The notes under the pieces were generated by a model that did no database searches, had not been told where the DNA came from, and was given only the letters and a program-made list of their open reading frames with translations. Made by a program: the position numbers and the translations under genes. A stretch of 64,000 nt of DNA from Azolla caroliniana. Lineage: Eukaryota > Polypodiophyta. Numbering within the stretch: position 1 is the first letter of the stretch; every line of letters begins with the position of its first letter. Of the stretch, positions 57,301 through 64,000 are shown one piece after another. Location of the stretch: the NCBI GenBank assembly GCA_043228905.1, contig JBHGNT010000016.1, forward strand, positions 16,368,001 through 16,432,000. Direction: 5' to 3'.

Positions 57301-58334
57301 CACTAGAGCCATTCCAGAAGTGGGGGTTGGATTTTGTCGGACCGTTCAAGGCACCGGCAATGAGAACGGGTAATCGTTATGTCATCATGGCAACAGATTA
57401 TTGCACTAAATGGGTGGAGGCTAAGGCCTTGAGAGACAACACCGCGTCATCCACAGCAAAATTCTTGTACGAAAACATTTGGTGCCGATATGGATGTCCG
57501 ATTGAATTAATCAGCGACCAAGGAGGGCACTTCCTCGGCCAGGTAGTTGAAAGCTTAACAACGTTCTATGCCGTGGTCCATAAACGGAGCACACCGTACT
57601 ACCCACAAGCAAACGGGTTAGCAGAGTCAACCAACAAAACGCTCCAGAACATTCTCCGCAAAATCGTCAATGAAAACCGGACGGACTGGGATACAAAGCT
57701 CCATAGCGCGCTATGGGCGTACCGAACGGCATACAAAACAAGTATCCGGACAACGCCGTTCCGGTTAGCGTTCGGCTTAGAGGCGGTCATGCCGGTGGAA
57801 TTTCAGGTACCAAGCTTACGGATCCAACTACGGGAACGGCTGAATGAAAAGGAGTCGGAGGAAATGCGGCTAGCAGCACTATGCGAACTGGAGGAGCAAC
57901 GGCTGGCCAGCATCCTACACATGGAACTGGAGCAACGACGACGGAAAGCGTTCGTTGACCGTCACCGGAAAGGTAATGAAAAGATGTTCGAAATCGGAAA
58001 GCCGGTGCTAGTATTCCAAACGAGGATGGCCAAGATGCCGGGTAAACTCCGGTTTAGATGGACAGGCCCGTATTGGCTGACACGGGAATACAACGGGTCC
58101 TATCAGTTAGGGACACTTGCCGGTGAAGTGCTAGGCAAGTGGGTCAACGGATTTAGACTAAAGCCCTATAAAGGACCGATGCCAAATAACCCGTTTATGC
58201 AGCCCACCGGCACTATACCGGGAACGGTACTGATGGAAGAAAAAGACGATGGGGAACCCGTAGCAGAGGCGAAGGAAGACACGGCAACCTGTAAGGAAAA
58301 CGGTAAGGGTCCAAAGGGACCTACGGATGTGTAA
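54345..58334 (+). CDS. G1 Pol polyprotein (protease, RT, RNase H, integrase)
   Basis: 1329 codons without a stop. Protease: TVIDGGSGVNVIS (about residue 140) and YPLLLGRPWL. RT: RKLNAATITDAFPLPFTDGV, FLDGFSGYNQIRMHP and FLDDFAVYS as the catalytic palm box. RNase H: FHVFVDASDIAIGSALMQ, TTEREALGMIYS and FHVDHSALLYLVS. Integrase: zinc region with HCGVAGGHYAG and ECDLCQRMG, core with [32 protein letters not shown] and PQANGLAESTNKTL. GPYWLTREYNGSYQL is the C-terminal module. The ATG at 54345 is only the first in this register; the frame is open further upstream and contains a third Gag zinc knuckle, so Pol was probably made as Gag-Pol. It is the only full-length uninterrupted pol in the window. 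Confidence 0.93.
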   Translation: MVVPEVADVQQVTTRSKGMAKEWETQEAIRKQATEWVKEANERNVADAEQQKANTIGSAGGSHAENETWQALQECQITLPLGRLLQLVPRFTEGLKTVMTDGIAPPAPVLFSNPEEGPTVVDTSSPVITAIVKGHELPGTVIDGGSGVNVISLRTCDALGIHEWEPCPFWLRMADASSVRPTGLIRKLEVTIGGHTFHISAVVLQLQAQGAYPLLLGRPWLKTAHIKQNWRKNMITFRRGKAKVRVPTQPRTSNGKECTPLYAECVNMLEGLADDEEAQYLEEHPKIVPLFEIDVAEAVAPYLPQRDETEAEPDKYSIRELRQAQEALEREMAVSQRVKTSQLDEVNLGSKDESKPVHIAKEMKPEDKAAMIKLLTEFRDVFAWSYEDMRGLDPQLYQHQIHLGKDAKPVAQRRYRMNPNYAAKVKEEIDKLLRVGFIRPVKKATWLSPIVVVPKKNGKIRVCVDYRKLNAATITDAFPLPFTDGVLDAVAGHEVYSFLDGFSGYNQIRMHPGDQEKTTFVTEWGVFVAVVMMFGLKTAPATFQRIIMEIFGEYIPAFMQVFLDDFAVYSREKDHLQHLRLCLEKCRLYRLSLNPAKCIFGVSSGILMGHIVSKEGIAVDPDKVNAILGAPAPKTAKALSRFLGQIRWHSRMLRHLADLATPLHTAVHRTLFQWTDTEDKAYNALKVLFSQAPVVQPPDWSKEFHVFVDASDIAIGSALMQLTEPKWYRPVYYANRKLSQAEKNYSTTEREALGMIYSVTKFRHYLLGRKFSFHVDHSALLYLVSKASLTGKLARWTLLLQEFEFEIFHRPGIQHAVADYLSRLESGESDDGVSDEFPDAELFRITPETAADDTVASEDRWLTNMHQFLSMGLPPEEMNRDERKRLAVQSRNFCLLRGTLYHKGADGIWRWAVRSDEKQVILREAHCGVAGGHYAGEATARKVWQSGLWWPTTLKDVVKYAKECDLCQRMGQPTEQARMPHQPVLPLEPFQKWGLDFVGPFKAPAMRTGNRYVIMATDYCTKWVEAKALRDNTASSTAKFLYENIWCRYGCPIELISDQGGHFLGQVVESLTTFYAVVHKRSTPYYPQANGLAESTNKTLQNILRKIVNENRTDWDTKLHSALWAYRTAYKTSIRTTPFRLAFGLEAVMPVEFQVPSLRIQLRERLNEKESEEMRLAALCELEEQRLASILHMELEQRRRKAFVDRHRKGNEKMFEIGKPVLVFQTRMAKMPGKLRFRWTGPYWLTREYNGSYQLGTLAGEVLGKWVNGFRLKPYKGPMPNNPFMQPTGTIPGTVLMEEKDDGEPVAEAKEDTATCKENGKGPKGPTDV

Positions 58335-58350
58335 GATCACATACCGTCAT

Positions 58351-58387
<37 letters not shown>

Positions 58388-58714
58388 TCATTAAAAATCG
58401 AGGTATGAACGGACGTGAAAGCAAGGAGCGAAAAGGTACGTAGTGGGCATTTAAGAGCCGCCACATTACTTAATACTAAATTGGTACACGACGTGCGCAT
58501 GCTCGAAAAAGGCGCCAAGACGCACAGAGAAAAAGCAGAACGCATGGAGACCTTTTCATTTCGCGAGCCAAGAAGCATAGAAGCACCAAGGCGGTTGAAG
58601 CTTAGCAAACGCGAACCTGCACTCAGAGAACCCCCACATTCGGAACTCTCTCTCTCTCGCTCTCACTCTCATCACCACTCTACCTCGCCATCTTTCCTCG
58701 ACCTCGAAGCAGAC
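58335..58714 (+). promoter_or_regulatory. Pol-ORF3 spacer with A tract and conserved 13-bp motif
   Basis: A run of 27 A at 58355-58381, CATTTAAGAGCC at about 58449-58460 (similar to the LTR TATA region CTATTTAAAGGGCC) and GTACACGACGTGC at 58484-58496. The same three marks occur in both other copies of the family. A downstream CT-rich stretch (58650-58672) precedes the ORF3 ATG. An internal promoter or splice region for ORF3 is inferred. Confidence 0.5.
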
Positions 58715-61384
58715 ATGGACCCACAAACGCTGTCGGAAGCGGCCAGGAAATGGCTCAGGCAACACGGACTGGATGGGTTCTTGACCATCATGGAGGCACC
58801 ACCGCACAAAGAAGCCGACCGGGTCATCAAGGAGCTCGACACAAAAGTCATCACCGAGGAAGCGATCCGTGCGCTAACAGGCCTTCCGGAGGGAGGTATT
58901 TTTCAGATCGATAACCCAACCTCGGAGCAACTCATCCGATATTTTGGTGAGTACTCTCTAGCCGGCAAAGGCTATCGAACGCAGGGCGGCGAAGATCCGC
59001 TATTCAGGGAGATAGCTCGAGTGCTCCATGAGTACGGCCACGTGTACCCCCGACCCCCTGTCATGCCAAAAAATCGGGCAGGGATGATCATAGCCACCTA
59101 TGAAGGGATCAAGGTGGATTGGCCGGTGTTGATTGCAGACGGTTTGTGCGTGGCAATCGACACGGTACGAGGAAAGGACGGCAAGGAGGGCCGGAAGCTG
59201 TGGCATGCCGTAGCTCAGTAGATAACATTGCTCGCGCAGCCGGTCGAGACCGTCCAGCCAAAGAAGCGGCCAAGATTATCGGAAGGAAGCACCTCGAAAC
59301 CCGCGTCCAAACAACAACAGCTGCTGGCGTCGAAGGCGACGAAAGGGAAGAAACGGCTCCCAGAACCGGAGGAGGTGTCACCAGTCCGACCCGTTAAGAT
59401 AACCATACGGCGACCGGGACAGAAGGAACCGGAACCCTTGACGGCACAGATACATGCCGTTACCCAGGAAGAGGAAACGGAGGAGCTAGTAGAGCACCTC
59501 CAACGACGGTCAAGAAGTAGGACCGCCGGGACAACGGGGGAGCGTTCGGACCCGCAAAAGGAAGAAACGCCCCCAACTCAACCTGAGCAAACCACAAGGG
59601 AGGAACCGGAACCGGTGCATATAGAACCGGCCTTGTCGACTTCTATACAAGAAGTCATTCCAACGGCTCCGGAGACGGCGAGAACCGGAACTCAACAGCC
59701 GGCGAGCCCAGCCAGCACACACAGCGGCCAAGGAGTAGAACCAGAACGGCAGATACAGGCACTCAGGCCAGACAATTCCACAGTGAACGAGCCGACCCGA
59801 CCAGTACAGCAGCAAGGCACCAGTAGCATGTGGCTACGGTGGGTAGGCGAGCAGATCGCCGAAGCGGTCGAGTACATAGAGGCGGAGGAGAGAGCGCACC
59901 ACGAACGGTTGCTCGTCACAACCGTAGATCTAGAGACGGCCCGGTCCAGAATCCGGAGCCTTGAACAAGACTTGGACAGGGTCACAAGGGAAATGGCTCA
60001 ATTGGCTTTGACAACACAAGTCCAAGCACCGGTGACTCCGGGCAATGTACAGAATAAAGCGTCAGATCAACCTGTACATAGCAATCAGACCCCGGCAACG
60101 GAAACCGTTCCGGAGAGAAATGCGGCACAAGCCCAAGAGCTTGCGGACTTAAAGGATGAGCTAGCTGCCCAAGAAGCGCTGAGGAGCCGCGAAAGAGAGT
60201 TGAAGACGGCAGCGGAGGCAGAACTCAAAAAGACTGCTGAGAATCTACGCTGGGCCGAGGAGAGCTTACGAAAAGGCCACCAAGCGTACGACCGGCTCAA
60301 GGAGGAGAAGGAGAAAATGCTGCAAGAGAAGGACAGGCTCCGGAGAAACGCCGAAACAGAAGTAGAGCGCCTGAAAGAGGAACTCCGGCAGCTAAAGGAC
60401 CAGGAGGACCGGAACCATCGCCAGATCAACGGCAAGCTCAAACAAAAAACGGAGGAATTTGAGCACTTGCACCGGGAGTATAAACGGTTGCAAACGGAGC
60501 ACAAGGAACGGACGGATGAGCTCCGGCAAGCAGTTGATCGGACCACAACGGCATACGCTAATGAACAAGCGGAAACCAGAAGACGGTTGGAAGAGGCGGA
60601 GAAGGTTCGGACAGAGCTCCTCAGGCAACAGCAGGCGGAAAGAGAAAGAGCGGTGGAGGTACTGCAGAAGCTGCAAACAACATATCAAGGGCAGCTGACG
60701 CGCTACAGAGAGCAGGCGGAGGATACGGCTAATCTCATCAAGGAGTTGAAGGAGGAACGACAAGTTGTGGAAAGTAGAGCGCAAATGGGAGCAAGTCGCA
60801 TCCAGGATATCATGCAGGCCTGGTTGAACCAAACCAAGAGCTTGATTGACAACGGTTCCGTCAAATGGTGGACCAAGTGGGCCCCGAACGCGGCGGAACT
60901 CCAATTGCTCCGGGCCGACGTAGAGAACCGGCGGAAGGAGGGAGATGATTGCTATATGCTGACTTCCGAAGACTTCACCGGCATAAGAGATGAGCTGGCC
61001 GAAGACTTTCAAGCCTTGGCAGAGGACCAACTAGGGCAAGTCCGGCAACTTGTAGCTCAGCTGGACGACGACAGGCTGGAGGCACAGATCCAGTTTGAAA
61101 GCTACGAGAGGTCCCGGATCCGGGAAGAGAAAGCACGAGAACCAGTAACGGTCAACCTCAGTGATGAGGAACCGTTATTGGAAGGAGACCGAACCGGAAG
61201 CAGTCAAACGGGGATGCCGGAGTCAGAGAAACAAACGGAGCAGCCGCCTATAGAGCAGCCGGAGCAGTCTCAGTCCCAACCGCAACCACAGCAGCAGCAA
61301 CAAGCACAGCCGCAACAACCACAACCGGAAGAACAATTGGAAACTCTGGAACAAAGTATTTTGGACAATTTGGGTGAACAATGA
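58715..61384 (+). pseudogene. Third ORF of G1: globular domain plus coiled coils, one amber codon
   Basis: One register of 890 codons including the TAA/TGA end, from the ATG conserved in all three copies, broken only by TAG at 59219-59221 (TGG in copy B, TGT in copy A). Residues 1-168 form a conserved globular part: LSEAARKWLRQHGLDGFLTI, ALTGLPEGGIFQIDNP, EYSLAGKGYRTQGGEDPLFR and GMIIATYEGIKVDWPVLIAD. Residues 175-370 are Pro/Glu/Thr-rich and basic. Residues 372-430 and about 470-700 are heptad-rich coiled coil (for example LADLKDELAAQEALRSRERE). The C-terminus is Gln/Pro-rich. No signal peptide or membrane span, so it is not envelope-like. The layout recalls plant transposon proteins annotated as 'putative gypsy type transposon', an analogy only. 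Function unknown. Confidence 0.82.
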
Positions 61385-61436
61385 AGGGGCCGAGAAGGGT
61401 TCGACGTACAAGGTACTGTCCCACGGGCGTGCCATG

Positions 61437-61855
61437 TGTTACCGGCCGGCAAGGAGTCCAAAATACGGAGTGAAGGAATTAATTAAGTATGGTTGTAAAT
61501 AAGCATAGTATGGACGGACGGACTGGAAACGGTATGCCGTTCCAGATCCGGACGGATCCCGAATAGGTGCGATAGGCACCGTTTTGTACTACGGACCGGA
61601 AACCTATTTAAAGGCCCGGAGCCCATTGTAATTGCAGCGGATAATTAATAGAGCGTATGGTGTTTATACTTCTGTGTTGATTTCCGTTATGTACTTACTA
61701 TTATATCTTACGCCTGTAATTAACAAAAGCGCTCTAATCGTGTAACCTACTTAGGTCGGTGTAATCGTTGAGTCATAATCCTATGCCGTAATCACCCTTT
61801 GGTGAAGTGTCTCCGTGACACCTTGTGTTAGGCCTTGTCCGGTCAGAGAACAACA
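61437..61855 (+). repeat. 3' LTR of G1
   Basis: 419 bp, same termini as the 5' LTR. The bases just upstream (GGGCGTGCCATG) are not a polypurine tract; the nearest purine-rich stretch, ATGAAGGGGCCGAGAAGGG, is at 61381-61399. Confidence 0.95.
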
Positions 61856-61860
61856 GTGTC
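61856..61860. repeat. Target site duplication of G1, right copy
   Basis: GTGTC, as at 51931-51935; 3' LTR of element B resumes after it. Confidence 0.96.
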
Positions 61861-62015
61861 CATTCGTGTCTTCTGTGTTGACAGGGCCGTGTCCCTGTGT
61901 TTCTTTGCTCATACGTAACCGAGCGTCTCTCTCTTTCTCTTTCCCCTTCTATTACCTGCTCTTTGGTTCAAGACCCCGGTGGTTCCGCCTCGTTTCCCCA
62001 CGCATGCGCGTAGTA
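61861..62015 (+). repeat. 3' LTR of element B, second part
   Basis: 155 bases matching 45594-45748 of the 5' LTR (GTGTTGACAGGGCCGTGTCC ... GCGTAGTA). Together with 51440-51935 it gives 651 bp. Confidence 0.9.
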
Positions 62016-62190
62016 ACGCGACAACGGAACACAAGAAGAAATTGAGAGAGAACAGAAATGAAAGTAGACAAGATATATCCTAGAAAACTCCAAATAGGGT
62101 AAAAACGCACGGGTGCCCACAGACACCAAACAAAATAACTATAAGAGAGATATACAAAGCAACTAACACATACGCACCAACTTGAGTTCG
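62016..62190 (-). repeat. MED-type copia LTR fragment
   Basis: On the minus strand it shows the GGTGTCTGTGGGCACCCGTGCG and TTTTTACCC..GGAGTTTTC blocks typical of the downstream part of MED-type LTRs. Probably the continuation of the copia interrupted by element B at 45098. Confidence 0.5.
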
Positions 62191-62199
62191 TATACCCGT

Positions 62200-62314
62200 A
62201 TCTCTCTCTCTCTCTCTTTGTCTCTCCCGCGTAGTGTGTGTGTCCAAGCTCTGCATTAAACCTGTGTTTTCCTACGATCTGTTTTTTGTTGCTTCCACAC
62301 GTTGTCTTTTGACG
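62200..62314 (+). repeat. C-type copia LTR end
   Basis: CTCTCCCGCGTAGT, AAGCTCTGCATTAAACCTG and GCTTCCACACGTTGTC align with the end of the copia C LTR. Followed immediately by a primer binding site. The upstream part of the LTR is missing. Confidence 0.65.
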
Positions 62315-62326
62315 TGGTATCAGAGC
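62315..62326 (+). other. Primer binding site, tRNA-Met type
   Basis: TGGTATCAGAGC followed by GCGAGGGTTGAG, as in copia C. Confidence 0.9.
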
Positions 62327-62402
62327 GCGAGGGTTGAGAACTTCTGCAGCTGACTTAGCTCAAGGAGAAAACCTAACCTTCATAAAGAACAGGAAAAACA
62401 AA

Positions 62403-63075
62403 ATGGATAGAGGCATGGCTAGCTCGCTTCCGACCAAGAAGCTCAAGAGAAACAACCACGCGTCTTGGTCGTACAAGATGCACCAGTACCTGCTCGGGCA
62501 TGGATACTGGAGCTATGTCGACGGAGCAAATGACACAACACCCGATTCGACACACAAAGACTTCCTGACTTGGGAATAGTCCGTGAGTAGAGTTCTCTAT
62601 TGCTTTGTGTCTTGTGTGGGCGAACAACTTTTGAGCTATATTCGGGATGTGAAAATGCCGAAGGATGCTTGGGGAAATCTCAAAAAGATTTTCGCCACAA
62701 GCACCATAGCCAGAAAACTCTGACTCCGACAAGAGCTGAGAAACTTAGAACAACACAACTTGTCGGTGGCTGATTACACCTCAAAGATCGAAGATATATG
62801 CAACTCCTTAGCCTCCATCGATGTGAACATCAATGAAGGAGAGATGGTGCAAATCTGTCTCGGGGGATTGGTGTCGAAGTTCGGAGCGTTCCGAACAGTT
62901 GTGGGGAGAATACGCCGTTGTTTTTCTACCTACAATCAATGTTCCTTATAGAGGAAAACCACGCAGGTGCGCCGACGAGTACGCATGCCAATAGGAAGAT
63001 GTTATACACGGAGGGAAATAGGCTCCGTGGTCGTGGCAGACCAGGCGAGTCGGTGCGCAATGGAGGTGGTCGATG
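62403..63075 (+). pseudogene. copia D gag fragment (C-type)
   Basis: Begins MDRGMASSLPTKKLKRNNHA, close to copia C Gag. It continues with YKMHQYLLGHGYWSYV, a TAG at 62577-62579, LLYCFVSCVGEQ-like sequence, LSVADYTSKIEDICNSLASI and EMVQICLGGL. Further stops and a frameshift near 62900 follow. It ends around 63075 in unrelated sequence; protease and pol are absent. Confidence 0.8.
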
Positions 63076-64000
63076 GTGTCGTGAAGATTTTCGGCGATAG
63101 TGTGAAACTTGTGCGGAACATACGAAATATAAAACAATAATAGTGAAGATACTATTTTAAATAAGTTTAATATCTTGGTACAAAAAGATGGAGGTCTGGA
63201 AGAACTTTTGAATGCACTTTCCGACATAACAAACAGTCAACTAAGTGTGAAGTTATGTGGGTATGAAGTTGCGAGAAAAAAGAAAAGAAAAGAAAAGAAA
63301 AGAAAAACAAACCTATGAGATGTCCCACATAAATAGGACAAACAAGGATCCTACAATATATAAAGCAAAGCGAAAAGCTATTATTTTGTGTCTATGTGTG
63401 GAGCATAAAGAGTTCAAGGTGACTTGAATTAAGTTAATCAAATGAATGGGTGACGGAACCAGCTCGAGATGCGAACGGAACTGGATCGGGATGCGGCGAC
63501 CGGTTGGGGATGCGGACCAAATGGGTGCAAATCGGACGGATCGGTTGATCGTGGTGCATGGTGTCTTAAAGATATTTGGTATAATTACAAGACCAAAAGC
63601 CTAATAGTATTTTGTGCTTTAAAAAGGGATGTATGCAAGACTTAAACATTGCATCTCCAAGTTGAGAGTCTATAGGCTTAACATTAAGCCAAATCATTTC
63701 TTTAGGGATATATTTTTTATTACTATACTTTTACATGTAATTCTCATACATGAGAGGTTAGATGATGACATGCCAAGCATGCATTGCATCCATTTCATGC
63801 AATTCGTGCATGTCTTGCACCCTCACATGCACCATATGCATGGGGGCATCTATAAAAGAGTGGAGGAATCAAGAAAGTGGACAACTATGCATTAATCAAG
63901 AAATTAAGAGGAAGAAAATTCGTTATTCCATTTTTGTGATGTATTAATTTTGTCTCTTTCAATCTATCTTAAATACTTTCGCGCTAAAACTTGTGCAAAC
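63076..64000. other. Unassigned AT-rich sequence, no gene found
   Basis: Contains a simple AAAAG repeat (63272-63306), a TGTCCCACATAAATAGGACA segment (about 63320) that resembles the start of some plant LTRs, GCATGCATTGCAT-type words (63775-63840) and CTATAAAAGAG at about 63850. Possibly another LTR extending past the window. No protein similarity seen. Confidence 0.35.

Larger units (their letters stand above)
51936..61855 (+). mobile_element. Family G Ty3-type LTR retrotransposon G1, nearly complete
   Basis: 9920-bp element with 419-bp LTRs (TGTTAC ... AACA, both the same length, 7 differences), a perfect GTGTC duplication, gag, pol and a third sense ORF. It is inserted in the 3' LTR of element B. 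Domain order PR-RT-RH-IN without a chromodomain, with a GPY-type C-terminal module, places it among Ty3/gypsy elements outside the chromoviruses; the Tat/Athila side is my best guess. The primer site (TGGCGACCACG) also resembles the tRNA-Arg-like sites of Tat/Ogre elements. Two lesions: a 56-bp duplication in gag and one amber in ORF3. Confidence 0.96.
45098..62015 (+). mobile_element. Ty3-type LTR retrotransposon B (interrupted by G1)
   Basis: Element with two 651-bp LTRs, gag, protease, RT, RNase H and integrase. Its 3' LTR (51440-51935 plus 61861-62015) was split by G1; removing G1 restores the length of the 5' LTR. About 27 differences between the LTRs (4 %). No perfect target duplication was found (left TACAG, right ACGCG). 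It has three in-frame stops and two frameshifts. The RT-integrase sequence style is unlike the family G elements. Confidence 0.92.

Noticed and set aside
58415-58714. Upstream extension of ORF3 (300 bases open in frame, starting at GTG)
   Set aside because: The other two copies are not open in this stretch, while the ATG at 58715 is shared by all three.
59219-59221. Programmed readthrough of the ORF3 amber codon
   Set aside because: Both other copies have a sense codon at this position, so a private mutation is simpler.
63272-63306. AAAAG repeat as a CRISPR-like or satellite array
   Set aside because: A plain short microsatellite without spacers.
1-64000. Possibility that the window is bacterial, viral or organellar
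   Set aside because: Spliced plant-type gene, tRNA-Met primed copia elements, nested LTR elements and target duplications all point to a plant nuclear genome.

Overview
The window is from a land-plant nuclear genome. Its one convincing host gene, a five-exon aldo-keto reductase with GT-AG introns, is of plant type. Almost everything else is nested, broken LTR retrotransposon sequence of Ty1/copia and Ty3/gypsy types plus one LINE. The element families remind me of non-seed plants (fern or lycophyte), but that is weak recollection. I see no bacterial, organellar or viral gene cluster, no tRNA or rRNA gene and no CRISPR array.

Layout. 1-5328: decayed copy A of a Ty3-type family, here called family G. 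5329-10855: LINE fragments on the minus strand around a GC-rich block that looks like an LTR promoter. 10856-17623: mosaic of copia pieces (called MED-type, F, C-type and a solo LTR) plus a gag scrap of another Ty3 family (family B). 17624-24798: AT-rich, gene-poor sequence with two tandem duplications and the aldo-keto reductase gene on the minus strand. 24799-32575: copia element E, split by a complete copia element C (LTRs, PBS, PPT and a GAACC target duplication). 32576-37570: a partial Ty3 LTR, a second nearly identical copy of the 11.1-15.5 kb mosaic, and a 278-bp repeat. 37571-43.6 kb: decayed copy B of family G. 43.7-45.1 kb: copia scraps. 45098-62015: Ty3 element B, whose 3' LTR was hit by G1 (51936-61855), the most intact family G copy, with identical 419-bp LTR lengths and a GTGTC target duplication. 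62016-64000: copia scraps and unassigned sequence.

The order of events can be read from the nesting. B lies inside a minus-strand copia LTR, and G1 lies inside the 3' LTR of B. LTR divergence agrees: about 1.7 % for G1, 4 % for B, 2.7 % for C. C lies inside E.

The most interesting content is family G. Besides Gag and Pol it carries a long sense-strand third reading frame (889 codons in G1). It has a conserved globular N-terminal part, a Pro/Glu-rich linker, long coiled coils and a Gln-rich tail. The same frame, its start codon, an A-rich spacer and an identical 13-bp motif ahead of it recur in all three copies. I do not recognise a described element with this arrangement. No autonomous element in the window is fully intact: G1 has a 56-bp frame-breaking duplication in gag and one amber codon in the third frame.
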